64,000 bases of DNA from Bimuria novae-zelandiae CBS 107.79 (GCA_010015655.1 ML976667.1:995941-1059940), one strand, 5' to 3'. Positions 32,323 to 44,311 are shown, numbered from the stretch's first letter. Notes: generated from the sequence alone by a model not told the origin. Translations and numbers: made by a program.

Positions 32323-32736
32323 TGTGGCAAGATTGAGCAAGTGGTGTTTTGATAGGGAGGGAAGTAGTGAAGAAGTCAGGGTGTCTTTGATGATAGAGCA
32401 TTGTGGTAAGCATGTTGAATTTATATGCGCAGATAACTTAGGCGTCCAAACATAGACGAACTTTTATCGCAGCAATGTGGTCAGATTGGTGTGGTCACGC
32501 AGAGGGCTGCACGCGTCGATTCTGTAGCATAGGCGAGATAAAATCGCTCAGCAAGGGTATAGTATAGTCACTGAGGTTAGTTGGTGGCTGTTCGATATAG
32601 CACCGAAGGTATGCGCCGTACCGGAATTCTTGTTGAGTGGCTAAGAGATATTGCCAGGCGTAAGTGTTCACATTCATGATTCAGCTAAGCACTAGCGTAA
32701 TGGCCTCTGATAGGCCAGAGCATACATTTTGTGTCT
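32323..32736. other. intergenic, promoter of the secreted protein gene
   Basis: About 410 bases between the secreted protein start and the amidase 3' end; nothing else recognised. Confidence 0.35.
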
Positions 32737-34515
32737 CTACAGCTTCGAAGAGACGATCTTCTCTTCCGTTCTCAGTGCGTCGTCGATGATTTTCATGGCG
32801 CCGCAAAGCCGTCTTTCTTCAAGTTTCGGCGCTACTACTTGCACGCAGAGAGGTGTACCGAGGTACACAGATCGATCAACGTTTGTCCCTATTGAAACGT
32901 CAGGCCAAACTGTGACCTCTTTTGTTAAGAACTTACATAGCTCCCGGTTCCGCTTGTCCCAGCTACCAAGCACTTTCGAATCAGGCATCTCACCCTCTAT
33001 GTCTTTCTTCTCAAACATGCGCACAGGGATGGTACCTGCTGGATAATCCAACAACACGAATGAGCTCGTATAGCTCGCCCCGTTGTACTTGTCGATTTCT
33101 GGAACTGGATGAGGCGCCACCGGACAGATGAAAGCATCAACCTCTCTCCAGATCTGAAGAGCCACTGTCTGCAACTGCAATCTTCGCGCTTGCAGTTCCC
33201 GAATCTGTTCGAAGGACAAGGGTTCTTTGCGACGCATTCGTGGTTTGATCCATGGCGAGAGCGGCTCATCGTACGACTCAAGCAGATCGAACATAGCGTT
33301 ACCACCTTCTACGCCCATTAAAGCATTCGCGAGCGACTGACACTGCGAAAACACTGGCGTGATATCCATTTCAACAACTTCAATTCCCGTCTTCCGTATC
33401 TTCCCTGCCACCTCGTCTAGCAACCTCAGAATTGGCGGGTGTGGCTCGATCACCCCATCTCTCCTCACAACGCCAATACGCAGCTGTTTCCCTACGGCCG
33501 AGGAAAGCGTGTTCCACGACCCGGGCACCACATCTGGATCCAGCTCCCATGGCTTCTGGTCTGATACCACTTTGAAGAAAAACTCGATGTCGCGCATAGT
33601 GTGGGCCAGCGGCCCCGCACTAGGACTGGCGCCCAACTTCGCAACCGCAGGCTTGCTTCCACTCTCTTGTCCTGCATACGGAACGCGTTCCCAACTCGGC
33701 TTCACTCCGTAAAGCCCCTCGCACATAGCTGGCACACGGATCGAGCCGCCGACATCCGTGCCTACGCCTAAGATGGAGCCCCTCAACCCCATAAGCGCGG
33801 CCTCGCCGCCAGAGCTGCCACCAGCCGTTACTGCGGTATTGAGCGGATTGAGCGTGCGCCCAAAAATGTTGTTGTGCGAGTCGAGTGCTGCAAGAGTCTG
33901 TGGGACATTCGTCTTGCAGTATAGCACTGCGCCTGCGTTGATCAGGACATCAACCAACACCGAGTTCTCTTCAGAAGGCTTGAAGCATAATGCCGCGAGC
34001 CCAATTGATGCATCATAGCCTTTGACCTTAAAAGTGTCCTTCAAAGAGACTGGTACACCGTGGAGTGGGCCGACTGGCGACTTTCCAGAGGCCAAGTGGT
34101 CGTCCAGCTCTTTTGCTCTCTTTAGCGCATCTTCGAAGAAGATCTCGGTCAGGCAGTTGGTTAGCTGGTGGGCTATCGCAGCTCTCTAACCAAGATATCA
34201 GTTATGAAGAACATTGTCAATCCACCGAGTCGTTAGCAGTCGCACCTTACAGAAAGCCCGCACGACGTCGAAGCTCTTCACTGCTCGTTTTCGGATTGCT
34301 TCAGCTAACCCAGTGGCGTCGTACGTCTCAGTCAGTCTCAACTCTTCTTCATTCAGTATTCCACATGCCCGGGGTACATGCAAGTAATTCATCGCTTCTG
34401 GAGGAACTTGGTCATGGGATAATATCCAGTCGGACGGTATACGCGCTCGCTGCTCGTCTTTCTTTTGCCACGAGATGAGCTGCCACTTGGGCGGTATCTG
34501 TTGGTTAGAGGCCAT
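32737..34515 (-). CDS. amidase-signature enzyme (acetamidase-like)
   Basis: Exons 34246-34515 and 32737-34185 with an intron at 34186-34245 (GTGCGA donor, TTAG acceptor) give 572 residues. Start MASNQQIPPKWQLISWQKK is the first ATG of the exon and fits fungal acetamidases. The amidase-signature core is complete: HGVPVSLKDTF with catalytic Lys139, then TAGGSSGGEAAL with Ser214, and GVGTDVGGSIRVPA with nucleophile Ser238. The reaction is hydrolysis of an amide to a carboxylate and ammonia; whether the substrate is acetamide, an aryl amide or another compound cannot be read off. There is no signal peptide, so it is cytosolic. It is intact and GC-balanced. Confidence 0.95.
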
Positions 34516-35078
34516 TGCAAAGAGTTTCTGTAATAGAGAAAACCGTGGATGGGGGAATGATGTTGTGGAGTCTGGTTCAACATCGGGGTAGAATGTACGA
34601 GCCGAGGTTTGCTCAAAACGGCTAGTGCGGAGTGGACCCACAACTGAGGGGAAGTGCGACCCAGCTCTCCACATCATGGCTCTGCAAAAGACGTTTATAA
34701 CATTGGTATGCTTGCATAGGAAATAATGGTGATGTGTGTCTATCGCCCATTAAACTGGTACCACTCCACCTGCTCGCGAGCGTCTGATTCTAGAATTACC
34801 CAAACTCAACCATGTCTCACTCTACCCTCGCTCGGTCCATCGAATCAGCCTCCCAAACACATCCATCATCACCCACAAGGCGCACATAAACTTTAAAAAG
34901 CTCTGCCTAAATCCCTCTGTACCTACCAACATCTTCCTGTGGAGTTAACTATTTAACGCCGCGCCGCTACTCCGCCTCAAAGGACCGTAAGCGCAGACAA
35001 AACCTGCGCCCCAACTTGACCTTCTCTTGTAAGCCCCAGGTTACTCTTATCTCAAACCAAACCAGCCACTTTCTCAGA
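34516..35078. other. divergent promoter region
   Basis: 560 bases between the amidase (-) and the NAD(P)-binding protein (+), which diverge; presumably shared promoter sequence. No extra gene recognised. Confidence 0.4.
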
Positions 35079-35868
35079 ATGAAGCTCATCATCGTCGGCG
35101 CAACCGGCCTCGTCGGCACCGAACTCCTCCGCCAATCCCTCCTAAGAACAGACATCACCGCTGTCCTAGCAGTCACGCGTCGCGCCCTCAGCTCTCCATC
35201 TCCGAAGTTTCAAAACGTTATAGTGAAAGACTACGACCAGTGCGGCGCCTCCGCCATCGAAGCTTTAAAAGACGCTGATGGATGTATTTGGTACCGGCTC
35301 CCCACCCCATCTCTCCTCTGCGTAAATACATATACTTGTGTAACACGTACACATGATCTGCACAAAACTGAACAGAGAAAGGACCATCGCCTTAACCCCC
35401 TCCAAAGCCGCCGCCTACCCCTGGCCCGAAGTCCTCCGCATCTGCCAAACTTCCACGCTCACCTTCCTCCGCGCCATATCCTCCGCTCGAACCACCCCGC
35501 CTGCCCACCCCTTCCGCTTCATCTACATGAGCGGCACGGCCGCCGAGCGCGACCAGACCGTCACGCCCTCTTGGAAACCCCAGTATAGCCTTATGCGCGG
35601 CGAGACGGAGAACCAAGTGCTTGCTTTCGCAGCTGAGCACGGGATCGAGGCGGCGGTCGCGAAGCCGGGGTTTATCAAGGATAACGGGTGGGCGAAGAGG
35701 GCGTTTAGCGTAGGGTTGGGGTTGATGGGTGTGCCGAGTATTGGGTTGAGGGATGTGGCGGGCGCGATGTTGGAGCGGGTGGTGAAAGGGTGGGAGAGTG
35801 AGCCGTGGCAGAATGGGGATATGGTTGAGGAGGCGAAGAGGTTGGAGAGGGAGGGCAGGGCGGTGTAG
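35079..35868 (+). CDS. NAD(P)-binding Rossmann-fold protein, atypical short-chain dehydrogenase type
   Basis: Exons 35079-35290 and 35382-35868 with an intron at 35291-35381 (GTACCG donor, CTGAAC branch, AAG acceptor) give 232 residues. The N-terminus MKLIIVGATGLVGTELL carries the G-x-x-G-x-x-G dinucleotide-binding loop at residues 7-13, followed by AVTRRAL, a site where many relatives bind the NADP phosphate. RFIYMSGTAAERD and AAVAKPGFIKDNG are typical later blocks of NmrA/HTATIP2-like proteins. There is no clear Tyr-x3-Lys pair, so catalysis is uncertain. The protein could be a redox sensor or a small reductase. Start chosen at the ATG adjoining the Rossmann strand. Confidence 0.87.
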
Positions 35869-36657
35869 AGGGTTTGGAGCGAGGGGGGCAGTAGAGATGG
35901 GAATTGATGGTGGATGGAGCGTGGTTGTACCTGGCGACGTTGGTTGGGAGTAGACCTGTCGAGGATCTGCATATTGGTGTCATCGGCGCTGATTTCTTGA
36001 TATCTTCTTTTTAATTGAGCTATTTATTATTGATCTCGCGGTAACACAGCCTCCTTCGCGATTCCAATCTTAGTTTTTGCTACCCAGAGGGGTCTCTCGT
36101 GCACTCGTGTCGTGGATGGGGCATCGTTTGTGAAGTGCTTCACTGTAAACCTGCGCCGGGAAGTTGCAATCCTGGCCGTTTCCTCGAACACTTCAGAATT
36201 AGCTTGCTTGCTCTACTCGTGATGCTCTATGCGAACGCAGCCAAGGTATCTTGCTATCGACTTACGTAGAATGACCAGTATGCTCTGAAGGCCGCTTGGC
36301 TACTCTGTGATGCAGACTGCCTGCTACGCTCCTGAGATTTCTGAAGGCCAATTGACCTTCAGATAGCAAGACCGTGAAACCACATATATTCAGCTGACCC
36401 AATTCCATCGGCACAACCATAATGTGATGGTTTGCCCAAAGATTCGCTCCTTCCAAGTTCGGTGAAGATGGAATTGGTGTTTACCTTCGCCTCGTGGCGT
36501 TGCAACCAGCAACTGCAAAACGGAAGGAGCGAGATAGGATACGTTTTTCACTTCGCCGTTTCGTTTCGTTTTAATCCTCAGAGCCCTCATCGCCGCCTGC
36601 CCGCCGTTTTGTTTTGCCTGTGAGAAATTTGCTAATCTTCACGTAGACAATTTGAAG
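35869..36657. other. intergenic, no gene recognised
   Basis: About 790 bases with short motif-less frames on both strands. Confidence 0.4.
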
Positions 36658-37345
36658 ATGTCGAGGCCTTTTTCGGGTACAATTCGAATCTGGGATGATG
36701 AGAAGCTCGCCTCGGGCGACGCCACAACGCCCGCTACGCATGCGTTCGCCGCCGACGAGGCGAGGTATCAAGACCTCGCCAACTTGAGGCGCGCCCCATG
36801 GGGTGATGGGCTGACGAAGCTAAGGTGGGCGAACTTCTTCACAGATGGCAGCGGGCGCAACAATGGCTTGGGTGCCAGCGTCGTGGAGGTCACGGATTTC
36901 GACCGGACCTCGTTCAGGGTGACGGCCAGTGAATCCCGATGCTGGCGCCTAGGCAGGAACAGCCGCAACGGCACATCGATCGACGCCGAGCTGTATGGCC
37001 TCGCCGCGGCGCTGGGCTTGGCCCTTGAGGAGTACCGGTCGACACGTGACTGGATAAGCCTGGTTCGTGTGTAATTATACCAACCACCAGACCCTCCTGA
37101 CCTCTTTGAAGAAGGGAGATTGTACGACAACTGGGCCGGTCTGAGACAACACCACGCCTAGGGCTATCCAGCTCGTGTACGACCGTGCTCAAGCTCTCGT
37201 GGACGAGGGGGTGACGGTGCAGTTGCACTGGGTGAAAGCCCACATGGGGATACAAGGGGGCAGCGTCACGCATGATGTGGCGGACAGATTGGCAGGACGT
37301 ACTGCCGTGAGGCAAAACGTGGCTCCAAGAACGCGATTGCGTTGA
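36658..37345 (+). pseudogene. RNase H-domain protein, frameshifted
   Basis: The first frame (36658-37074, MSRPFSGTIRIWDDEK...) contains NFFTDGSGRNNGLGASVVEV, with the first catalytic Asp, and SIDAELYGLAAALGLALEE, with the catalytic Glu. It stops at TAA 37072-37074. The rest continues one frame over from about 37070: YTNHQTLLTSLKK, where the third acidic residue of the usual YTDNQ is an Asn, then a TGA at 37142-37144, then ALVDEGVTVQLHWVKAHMGI and HDVADRLAG with the last Asp, to TGA 37343-37345. This is the RNase H fold found in retroelement-derived and stand-alone fungal proteins. One frameshift, one stop and one lost catalytic residue argue for a pseudogene. No reverse transcriptase adjoins it. 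Confidence 0.75.
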
Positions 37346-37365
37346 GCAGGACCGAGTAGAACCTT

Positions 37366-37480
37366 GGAACCTTCCACTGGCCATTTCTACGCTAGTCCCC
37401 TTTAATTCTAGCGCCTTCGCTAGCAATGACGTCGCAGGGACTCACCGGAAGGAACGCTGGTGAGGGGCCGAGAAGTTTCC
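37366..37480 (+). promoter_or_regulatory. heat shock element candidates and STRE-like sites of HSP104
   Basis: Two nGAAnnTTCn inverted pairs lie upstream of HSP104: GGAACCTTCC at 37366-37375 and AGAAGTTTCC at 37471-37480, the latter followed by a further GAA one base out of phase. Stress-response-type CCCCT (near 37397) and AGGGG (near 37463) also occur. These fit heat-shock factor and Msn2-type control of HSP104 in fungi, 220-330 bases before the start codon. Binding is inferred. Confidence 0.5.
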
Positions 37481-37699
37481 AAGAAGTCGCGCGATGACTC
37501 GAGCTAACTCTCGCAGCTTCTACTAATCGTTCCACCAGATTTAAATTCCCCACGTCCTCAGCTCCAGTCCCCCTCCAAGATTTTACGACCACGATAAGAA
37601 CACGACACACTCGCACTCAGCGAACTCGACGATAGCACCCTGTACTCTCATACAGCAAACTCGACCACACACGAGTCCCTGCTCGACCTACTATCTACT

Positions 37700-40465
37700 A
37701 TGACTTCATTCGATGCATACACCGACAAGGCTGCCAAGGCGCTCGCAGACAGCTTCGAGCTCGCCAAAGGCTACGCACACTCACAACTCACACCCATACA
37801 TCTCGCCGTATCGCTCATCGACCCGCCGCCCGACGACCAGCAAAAAGCCGGCCTCTCACAACCCTCAGTCCCCTTCTTCCGACAAGTCATCGACCGAGCG
37901 AATGGCGATGCGCAACAGCTCGAGCGCTCCCTCAAGAAAGCCCTCGTGCGCCTACCGAGCCAAGACCCTCCGCCGGACCGCACATCACCGTCGCCTGCCA
38001 TGGCCAAGGTGCTTCGATCAGCCGAAGAGCTTGCGAAGACACAAAAGGACAGCTACATCGCCGTAGAGCACCTTATCCAGTGCCTTTGCCAGGACGCCTC
38101 CGTACAAAAGTGCCTGGCCGAGTCTAACGTGCCCAACACCAAGCTCGTCGACAAGGCCATCCAGGACATTCGCGGCACCAAGCGAGTCGACTCCAAGACC
38201 GCAGATGCCGAAGAGGACAACGAGAACCTCAAGAAATTTACCATCGACATGACGGCCATGGCACGGGAAGGCAAGATCGACCCCGTCATCGGTCGCGAGG
38301 AAGAGATCCGCCGCGTCATCCGCATTCTCTCACGGCGCACGAAGAACAACCCTGTCCTCATCGGAGAGCCCGGTGTGGGAAAGACCACCGTCGTCGAAGG
38401 CCTCGCACGCCGCATCGTCGACGCCGACGTTCCTGCCAACCTCGCAGCCTGCAAGCTACTCTCGCTCGACGTCGGTGCCCTCGTCGCTGGCAGCAAATAC
38501 CGCGGAGAATTTGAGGAGCGCATGAAGGGAGTCCTGAAGGAGATTGAAGAGTCCAAGGACATGATAGTATTGTTCGTCGACGAAATCCATCTTCTCATGG
38601 GCGCTGGATCTTCCGGAGAAGGCGGCATGGATGCTGCCAACTTGCTGAAGCCCATGCTGGCCCGTGGACAGCTCCACTGCATCGGCGCGACCACGCTCGG
38701 CGAGTACAGAAAGTACATTGAGAAGGACCAGGCTTTCGAGCGACGTTTCCAGCAGGTCCTGGTCAAGGAGCCTTCCATTCCCGAAACCATCTCCATCCTA
38801 CGCGGTCTCAAGGAACGTTACGAGACGCACCACGGTGTCACCATCATGGACGGAGCCATCGTATCCGCAGCTACCCTCGCTGCCCGCTACCTCACACAGC
38901 GTCGCCTGCCCGACTCCGCAGTCGACCTGATCGACGAAGCGGCCGCTGCCGTCCGCGTCACCCGAGAGTCGCAACCCGAAGTTCTCGACAACATGGAACG
39001 CCGACTTCGCCAGCTCGAAATCGAAATTCACGCCCTCAACCGCGAGAAGGACGAAGCCTCGCAGGCTCGTCTCAAAGACGCTAGAGCCGAAGCTGCCAAC
39101 ATCGAGGAAGAGCTCAAGCCACTCCGCGAGATGTACGAGCGCGAGAAGGGACGCAGCAAGGAAATTCAGGCAGCCAAGATCAAGCTCGAAACCCTCCAGA
39201 ACAAGGCCGCCGAGGCCGAGCGCATGCGCGACGTCCAAACCGCTTCAGACCTGACATACTACGCCATTCCCGATCTGAAACAGCGCATTGCCGAGCTTGA
39301 GGCAGAAAAGAAGAAGGCCGACGCGGAGATGTGGGCTCACCAGGCCGGTGGAGGTGAAACACTCCTCAGCGACTCCGTAGGACCCGACCAAATCAACGAG
39401 ATTGTCGCACGCTGGACCGGCATTCCCGTGACGAGGCTCAAGACCACCGAAAAGGACAAGCTCCTCAACATGGAGCGTCATCTTGGAAAAATCGTCGTCG
39501 GCCAGAGGGAAGCAGTTGGCGCTGTCTCTAACGCTATCCGACTGCAGCGCTCCGGCCTTGCCAACCCGAACCAGCCGCCGAGTTTCCTCTTCTGCGGCCC
39601 TTCTGGTACCGGTAAGACGCTGCTCACCAAAGCGCTTGCTGAATTCCTATTCGACGACCCCAAGTCCATGATCCGATTCGACATGTCAGAATACCAGGAG
39701 CGTCACTCTCTGAGCAGGATGATTGGCGCACCACCAGGATATGTCGGCCACGATGCCGGAGGTCAGCTCACCGAAGCTCTACGTCGCCGTCCGTTCTCTA
39801 TCCTACTCTTCGACGAGGTCGAGAAGGCCGCCAAAGAAGTTCTCACTGTCCTCTTGCAGCTCATGGACGATGGCCGCATCACCGACGGCCAAGGCAGAAT
39901 CGTCGACGCGAAGAACTGCATCGTCGTCATGACCTCCAACTTGGGTGCCGAATACCTTTCTCGACCCAACGCAGCTGACGGCCGCATTGACCCAGCTACT
40001 CGCGAGATGGTCATGGGCGCACTCCGCAGCTACTTCCTCCCCGAGTTCCTCAATCGTATCTCATCGGTCGTCATCTTCAACCGTCTCACTAAGAAGGAGA
40101 TTCGCAAGATCGTCGATGTGCGCATGGCCGAAATCCAGAAACGTCTCAACGCCAACGGCCGCAATGTCCAGATCGAGATGACCAACGAAGTCCGCGACTA
40201 CCTCGGCTCAGCTGGCTACTCACCTGCGTATGGTGCGCGTCCTCTCGCCCGTCTCATTGAGAAGGAGGTCCTCAACCGCATGGCTGTCATGATTCTACGC
40301 GGAAGCATCAAGGACGGCGAGTCTGCGCGTGTGGTGCTCGACGATGGTCACATCATGGTGCTGCCCAACCACTCTGACACCAGCGATTCCGAGATGTATG
40401 ACGAATCCGACGCGGTGGCGGAGTTGGAGGATGAGGCTGATGGAGGTATGGATCTCTACGAGTAA
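37700..40465 (+). CDS. HSP104: Hsp104/ClpB-type protein disaggregase
   Basis: An intronless 921-residue AAA+ chaperone, full length for the family. The N-terminal Clp-N domain covers about residues 1-150 ([20 protein letters not shown]). NBD1 has Walker A GEPGVGKT at 222-229 and Walker B VLFVDEIH near 290-297, with the pore loop [13 protein letters not shown]. The coiled-coil middle domain lies around 410-540 ([20 protein letters not shown]). NBD2 has GPSGTGKT near 635 and pore loop [10 protein letters not shown]. The acidic C-terminal tail is of the cytosolic Hsp104 type. It forms a hexamer that extracts and refolds aggregated proteins with Hsp70/Hsp40 and supports thermotolerance. Start ATG at 37700 follows a CT-rich leader. 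Confidence 0.98.
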   Translation: MTSFDAYTDKAAKALADSFELAKGYAHSQLTPIHLAVSLIDPPPDDQQKAGLSQPSVPFFRQVIDRANGDAQQLERSLKKALVRLPSQDPPPDRTSPSPAMAKVLRSAEELAKTQKDSYIAVEHLIQCLCQDASVQKCLAESNVPNTKLVDKAIQDIRGTKRVDSKTADAEEDNENLKKFTIDMTAMAREGKIDPVIGREEEIRRVIRILSRRTKNNPVLIGEPGVGKTTVVEGLARRIVDADVPANLAACKLLSLDVGALVAGSKYRGEFEERMKGVLKEIEESKDMIVLFVDEIHLLMGAGSSGEGGMDAANLLKPMLARGQLHCIGATTLGEYRKYIEKDQAFERRFQQVLVKEPSIPETISILRGLKERYETHHGVTIMDGAIVSAATLAARYLTQRRLPDSAVDLIDEAAAAVRVTRESQPEVLDNMERRLRQLEIEIHALNREKDEASQARLKDARAEAANIEEELKPLREMYEREKGRSKEIQAAKIKLETLQNKAAEAERMRDVQTASDLTYYAIPDLKQRIAELEAEKKKADAEMWAHQAGGGETLLSDSVGPDQINEIVARWTGIPVTRLKTTEKDKLLNMERHLGKIVVGQREAVGAVSNAIRLQRSGLANPNQPPSFLFCGPSGTGKTLLTKALAEFLFDDPKSMIRFDMSEYQERHSLSRMIGAPPGYVGHDAGGQLTEALRRRPFSILLFDEVEKAAKEVLTVLLQLMDDGRITDGQGRIVDAKNCIVVMTSNLGAEYLSRPNAADGRIDPATREMVMGALRSYFLPEFLNRISSVVIFNRLTKKEIRKIVDVRMAEIQKRLNANGRNVQIEMTNEVRDYLGSAGYSPAYGARPLARLIEKEVLNRMAVMILRGSIKDGESARVVLDDGHIMVLPNHSDTSDSEMYDESDAVAELEDEADGGMDLYE

Positions 40466-40961
40466 ATCTCTCTTCAACCGAAGTAGACATTTGCTAAGAG
40501 GCGCATAGGTGATAATTGGATGAATTTGGATGAGGACGATGTTGACTAAGCAAAACTTAGTCCGCGCCCGTCATCCGTCTCTTTCTACTGTTTATCTTGC
40601 TTTATGGGTAATATGGCATGGCGTTTGGATTAGAGATACCTCATTGATGACTGCACGATTCAGGACTTGATGATTGCAATATGGGATAAGGCGTTGGATT
40701 GGTTCATAGTGGCATTGTATATAGTAATGAAAAGACTCATGCAGAACGTAAGTCATTCACTGATTCAAACTTCTTCAAATAAACCCGCCTTTAGGAATTC
40801 GTGAATGAAGTCTCACCTGCTATGGTACATTTCAAGCCAAGCCTTGCCCTAACCCTTGTAAACCAAACGCGGCTTCCTCGTAGAACCCACAACAGGATCA
40901 GAAGGAGTCCCCGACGAATCACTAACGTCTACCCGCAACCTCATTCTTCCCCACGCCCGCC
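40466..40961. other. convergent 3' region
   Basis: Downstream of HSP104 and of the membrane protein gene, which end toward each other. No gene recognised. Confidence 0.4.
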
Positions 40962-42113
40962 CTACCTGTCCCCCTCCAACTCACTCCTTCCAAAACCCCT
41001 CCCATCACCCATCATCTCCGCCCGCGGCCCGCTCGCGTACTGCTGCTGTGGCGCCCACCCAATCCCCGCATACGTCTGCTTATCCCCCGGCTGCTCTAGC
41101 ACGGCGGTACTATCGGCTTCTGTGACCGGCGCTTCGGGGATCGCATCGGGGCTCGTTCTGGGCCGGCTGCAGCGGCGGATGAAGAGGAAACCGAGGAGGA
41201 AGCCCGTGGTGACAGCGAGGGAGCCGATGGTGATGCCGGCCTGTGTGGGGGGAGTTAGGATGACGGCTTGGGTGGAGTAAAATAGGTATGAGAAGGGAGG
41301 CGTGGGATAGAGAGGCGGGAGGGAACGTACTATTTCGCCACCGGAGCGGCCTCCTTTGGGAGGAGGAGCAGTGGGTGTTGCCGAGGAGGTGGTGGTAGAA
41401 GAGCTCTCGCCCGTTGATGTCGCAGTACTGGACGCGGTGCTCGAAGTTGTTGTGCTTGTAGTATCACTGCCTCCTTGCACAGCCGTACTCGTCGTCTCCA
41501 CCGCTGTACTTTCCCCCGTCGGCTCGCCGGTGTCCGTCGTCACTGCATCCTCCTCACTCCTCGTACTCGATCCCCTTGCCGTCGTCCGCACTCCCACCGC
41601 CGTCGTACTTGTCCCGTCCCTCTTAAACATGCGAAAATTTATACTCGACGCCGTTAACGGCGTATCCCAATCATACGCCGCGGCCTCCGAGCCAACTGGC
41701 CGCTGGATGCGGTAACTAAACACTCCCTGCGCCGCGTCAATGTCGTTGACGGAAAGCGTGCCCGTGTCCCACGCCCATGTTCCTCTGTTCGAAGAATTGA
41801 CGCTCACTGCGTACAGGGGTCGCATTAGTGAAGTCCACCCGGAAACACCGCAACATGAACAGGCGCACTTACTCGCGAGAAGCTTGCTGAAACTCTCATT
41901 CAGCCCTGATGCGATTCAGAAACTGCCAAACCCTTGGGCATCTAGGACTTTGTTGGGCTGGTTGGCCAGTCCGAATACCCACTTGAACTCGTGGATGTCG
42001 CCCTGCCGGACGTTGTTCCCGGTCGCGAGGTCTCCCAGGTCGCCGTCGAGGACGGTGAAGGCCCATTGCGCGGCACATACTGCGCTCAGTGCGAGCCAGA
42101 TCGCTGCCTTCAT
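40962..42113 (-). CDS. Ser/Thr-rich single-span membrane protein with an in-frame TGA
   Basis: Exons 41873-42113, 41331-41806 and 40962-41240; introns 41807-41872 (GTAAGT/GCAG) and 41241-41330 (GTACGT/ACAG). The product has a signal peptide (MKAAIWLALSAVCAA), an ectodomain with QGDIHEFKWVFGLANQ and SSNRGTWAWDTGTLSVND, a long Ser/Thr-rich stalk, one membrane span (AGITIGSLAVTTGFLLGFLF) and a cytosolic tail with proline and acidic residues. This is the layout of fungal cell-surface sensor-like proteins of the Mid2/Wsc kind, though no Wsc domain is present. A TGA at 41916-41918 (codon 66) interrupts the frame between GFGSF and IASGLNESFSK, while both sides remain in the same frame with good splice sites. 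It may be a recent nonsense mutation, a read-through site or a sequence error. Without it the protein would be 331 residues. Confidence 0.75.
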
Positions 42114-43413
42114 CCTGGGTTTGAACCTCGCCCTGTATTAAGATTCCCAGTGGAAACGTTAAAATAATTAGTATGTGAGTCAACGTCGGAGGGCTGTTAT
42201 CCTATCGTCTGCTATAACTAAAGGAAGGGTTTTGGTGGGGACCCTAGAGGAGTAGAGGTGCAGCATCGGCCGAACACTTGGTCCGCAAGCCTTGTTCGTT
42301 GCCTTTTTCCGGCTTGCACCTTGAAGGATGGAAGAGTGCGCGATAGGCTGAGGGGGGCGCCACGATGCGTTTTCGCCCCCCAAAAGAATGGAGCCTGGGA
42401 GTGCCTCGCTCCATCAATCGATACATGACCTGTATAGATGGGAGAGATACTAGATAGAGAGCCCATGTTGCGTATTGTTTCGGTGCGCCTTCTGTTGCTG
42501 TGTTGCATGGGATGTTCGGGTTATTGGTGACGATAAAAGAAAGGCCTAGAGAGGCTAGGGGATCGGATACGCGTGGTAAGCGAGCGAGATTAGAGGGATG
42601 GACGGAGCCTAGCTCTGCTGGAGTTAGGTTGGATTACGTGCGCAAGGCAGGATGGTAGTAAGGCGCTTTGCATGACGAGGAGGCGGACAGGCGTCATGAG
42701 AGTGGCGGCGAATGTTGGAGTGACTACGGCTTGATGAGGCGTGTCTGTAGCTGCTGTATGAGAATGCAGTGGGAGTGGGGATGCTAGAAGCGATAATTAT
42801 AGTAGAAGATTGATGTACAGGTTCGCGCGGAATTATGGTGTGCGTAGCTGCCGAAGTTTACAGGCGTTCGTCCCATTTGGAGCCAGAATTGTCAGTGGCA
42901 GAGATGTATGGTTGGAGGTATTAGCGTGTGAAACTTGATAACACTTCTGATGGGAAGAGATGGATTCTTTAAATTGAAGTTCACAGGGTTCAAGACTGCA
43001 AAAAATGGACGCGGAAACACTGTTAAGCAGCGCAATAACTGCGTACGACCGTCTTTACTTGAGCGCGATCTGCGATAGGATTAATGCGGCCCCATCTTTA
43101 ACAGTCTACCAAGCCTCCTAGGGAAAGGCTAAAAGGCCAATTCTACCTTACGTGCTGCAATCCAAAGCGTGAACGCCGACTTTTCACACTGCATCCGCAT
43201 TTCACAACCATACAGACTTAACTGTACTAACGACCTTGCAAATCTCTTCACAACACAGGAGTTCAGACCACTGTAATTACTCCGATTGTAGCTACGTGCC
43301 CAAGTCCCCCGAGCCAAATAATCCCAACAAGATTACACCGTCATTAACCACGGACAGTTGAAATAACTTTCCCTCCCGTTCCTTTTCCGCTTGTATGATT
43401 CTCCTAAAAGTCT
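42114..43413. other. intergenic, no gene recognised
   Basis: 1.3 kb with only short motif-less frames. Confidence 0.4.
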
Positions 43414-43587
43414 TCAAGACGTTTCAAGAAGTACAATGCCCAGGGCGATGTACGCCGAAAGCGCCGGGTTATGGAGGAAGTCCGATACGAGCAGCGTTAG
43501 GAAGACGCAGACGAGGATGAGCGCGATGGTGACGATGCGTTTGTTCTCGAGAAAAGCTGCGTTTTCGGAGAAGAGGGTGGAGTGTTG
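43414..43587 (-). CDS. last exon of a small tail-anchored-like membrane protein
   Basis: After a CAG acceptor (43588-43590) a 58-codon exon reads STLFSENAAFLENKRIVTIA, then a strongly hydrophobic LILVCVFLTLLV, SDFLHNPALSAYIALGIVLL and a stop at 43414. Two hydrophobic segments near the C-terminus suggest a membrane protein. The upstream exon was not identified with certainty; the frame at 43970-44311 is a candidate but the joining intron is not shown. Family unknown. Confidence 0.45.
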   Translation of the reverse strand, partial: QHSTLFSENAAFLENKRIVTIALILVCVFLTLLVSDFLHNPALSAYIALGIVLLETS

Positions 43588-43969
43588 CTGGAAGCAACTG
43601 TGACTGTGGGACGACGCGAGTCTTCCTATAGAGACATCTGGAGGGCATCCCGGTAGGTGGTGTCTGCGATTCGACGTCGGAGGGAGGGAGGCGTTATGGG
43701 GGAGGCGGTGGCTATTCGTGAGAGGTGGAATCCGATGCTCGTTCCGAATTTACCCTGTGCTGGGAGAGGGCCTGGGGAGGTGCGACAGTCGAGGGGTGCG
43801 ATGAGGTTTCCGATTCCACGCGAGAGGGAACTTGACCTTTGACGTCGAATTGGTTGTGCATGGTGCAAGAGGCGAAATCCTCGGAAGAGCGCATTTGAGT
43901 TCGTAGGTAATTGCGGGGAGTCCACAGGTGTCTTGATGGAAGACCTCAGAAGCACTGAGAGATGGCTGC

Positions 43970-44311
43970 CTAATCGGATTTCATCCATCTAACAGCTAAC
44001 GCCAATATGCGCTCGATACACCACGAGCAAATGTTATTGGTATTCTTGTTTGAACCTTCGGCTCCGTTGCTTGTGACGGGCAACGGCAGCGTCCCCTCGG
44101 TACCTATGGCGTCTGTGAACGATGGGATATGGGAGGGCAGATCGTGTAGGGAGACCATTTCGTAGCTTTCGTCGGGCATAATAGGGGAGCCTTTTGGCGG
44201 CGAAGAAGGCGTTGTGAAACACATCATGAAAAATGTGGGTTGAGGCTGAAAGGGTGGATGCGATGGTTTTAGGAGAAGAAAGGCTGAGAAATAGGGGTGC
44301 TTAATTTCCAT
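43970..44311 (-). CDS. unrecognised open frame, 113 residues
   Basis: A frame from the ATG at 44309-44311, with later Met-Met-Cys-Phe as an alternative start. It contains PDESYEMVSLHDLPSHIP and ends with NICSWCIERILALAVRWMKSD. Composition is protein-like but there is no family match that I know. It could be a 5' exon of the membrane-tail gene just downstream. Confidence 0.3.
   Translation of the reverse strand: MEIKHPYFSAFLLLKPSHPPFQPQPTFFMMCFTTPSSPPKGSPIMPDESYEMVSLHDLPSHIPSFTDAIGTEGTLPLPVTSNGAEGSNKNTNNICSWCIERILALAVRWMKSD

Noticed and set aside
38053..38811. Long minus-strand frames inside HSP104
   Set aside because: Shadows of the biased third codon positions of HSP104.
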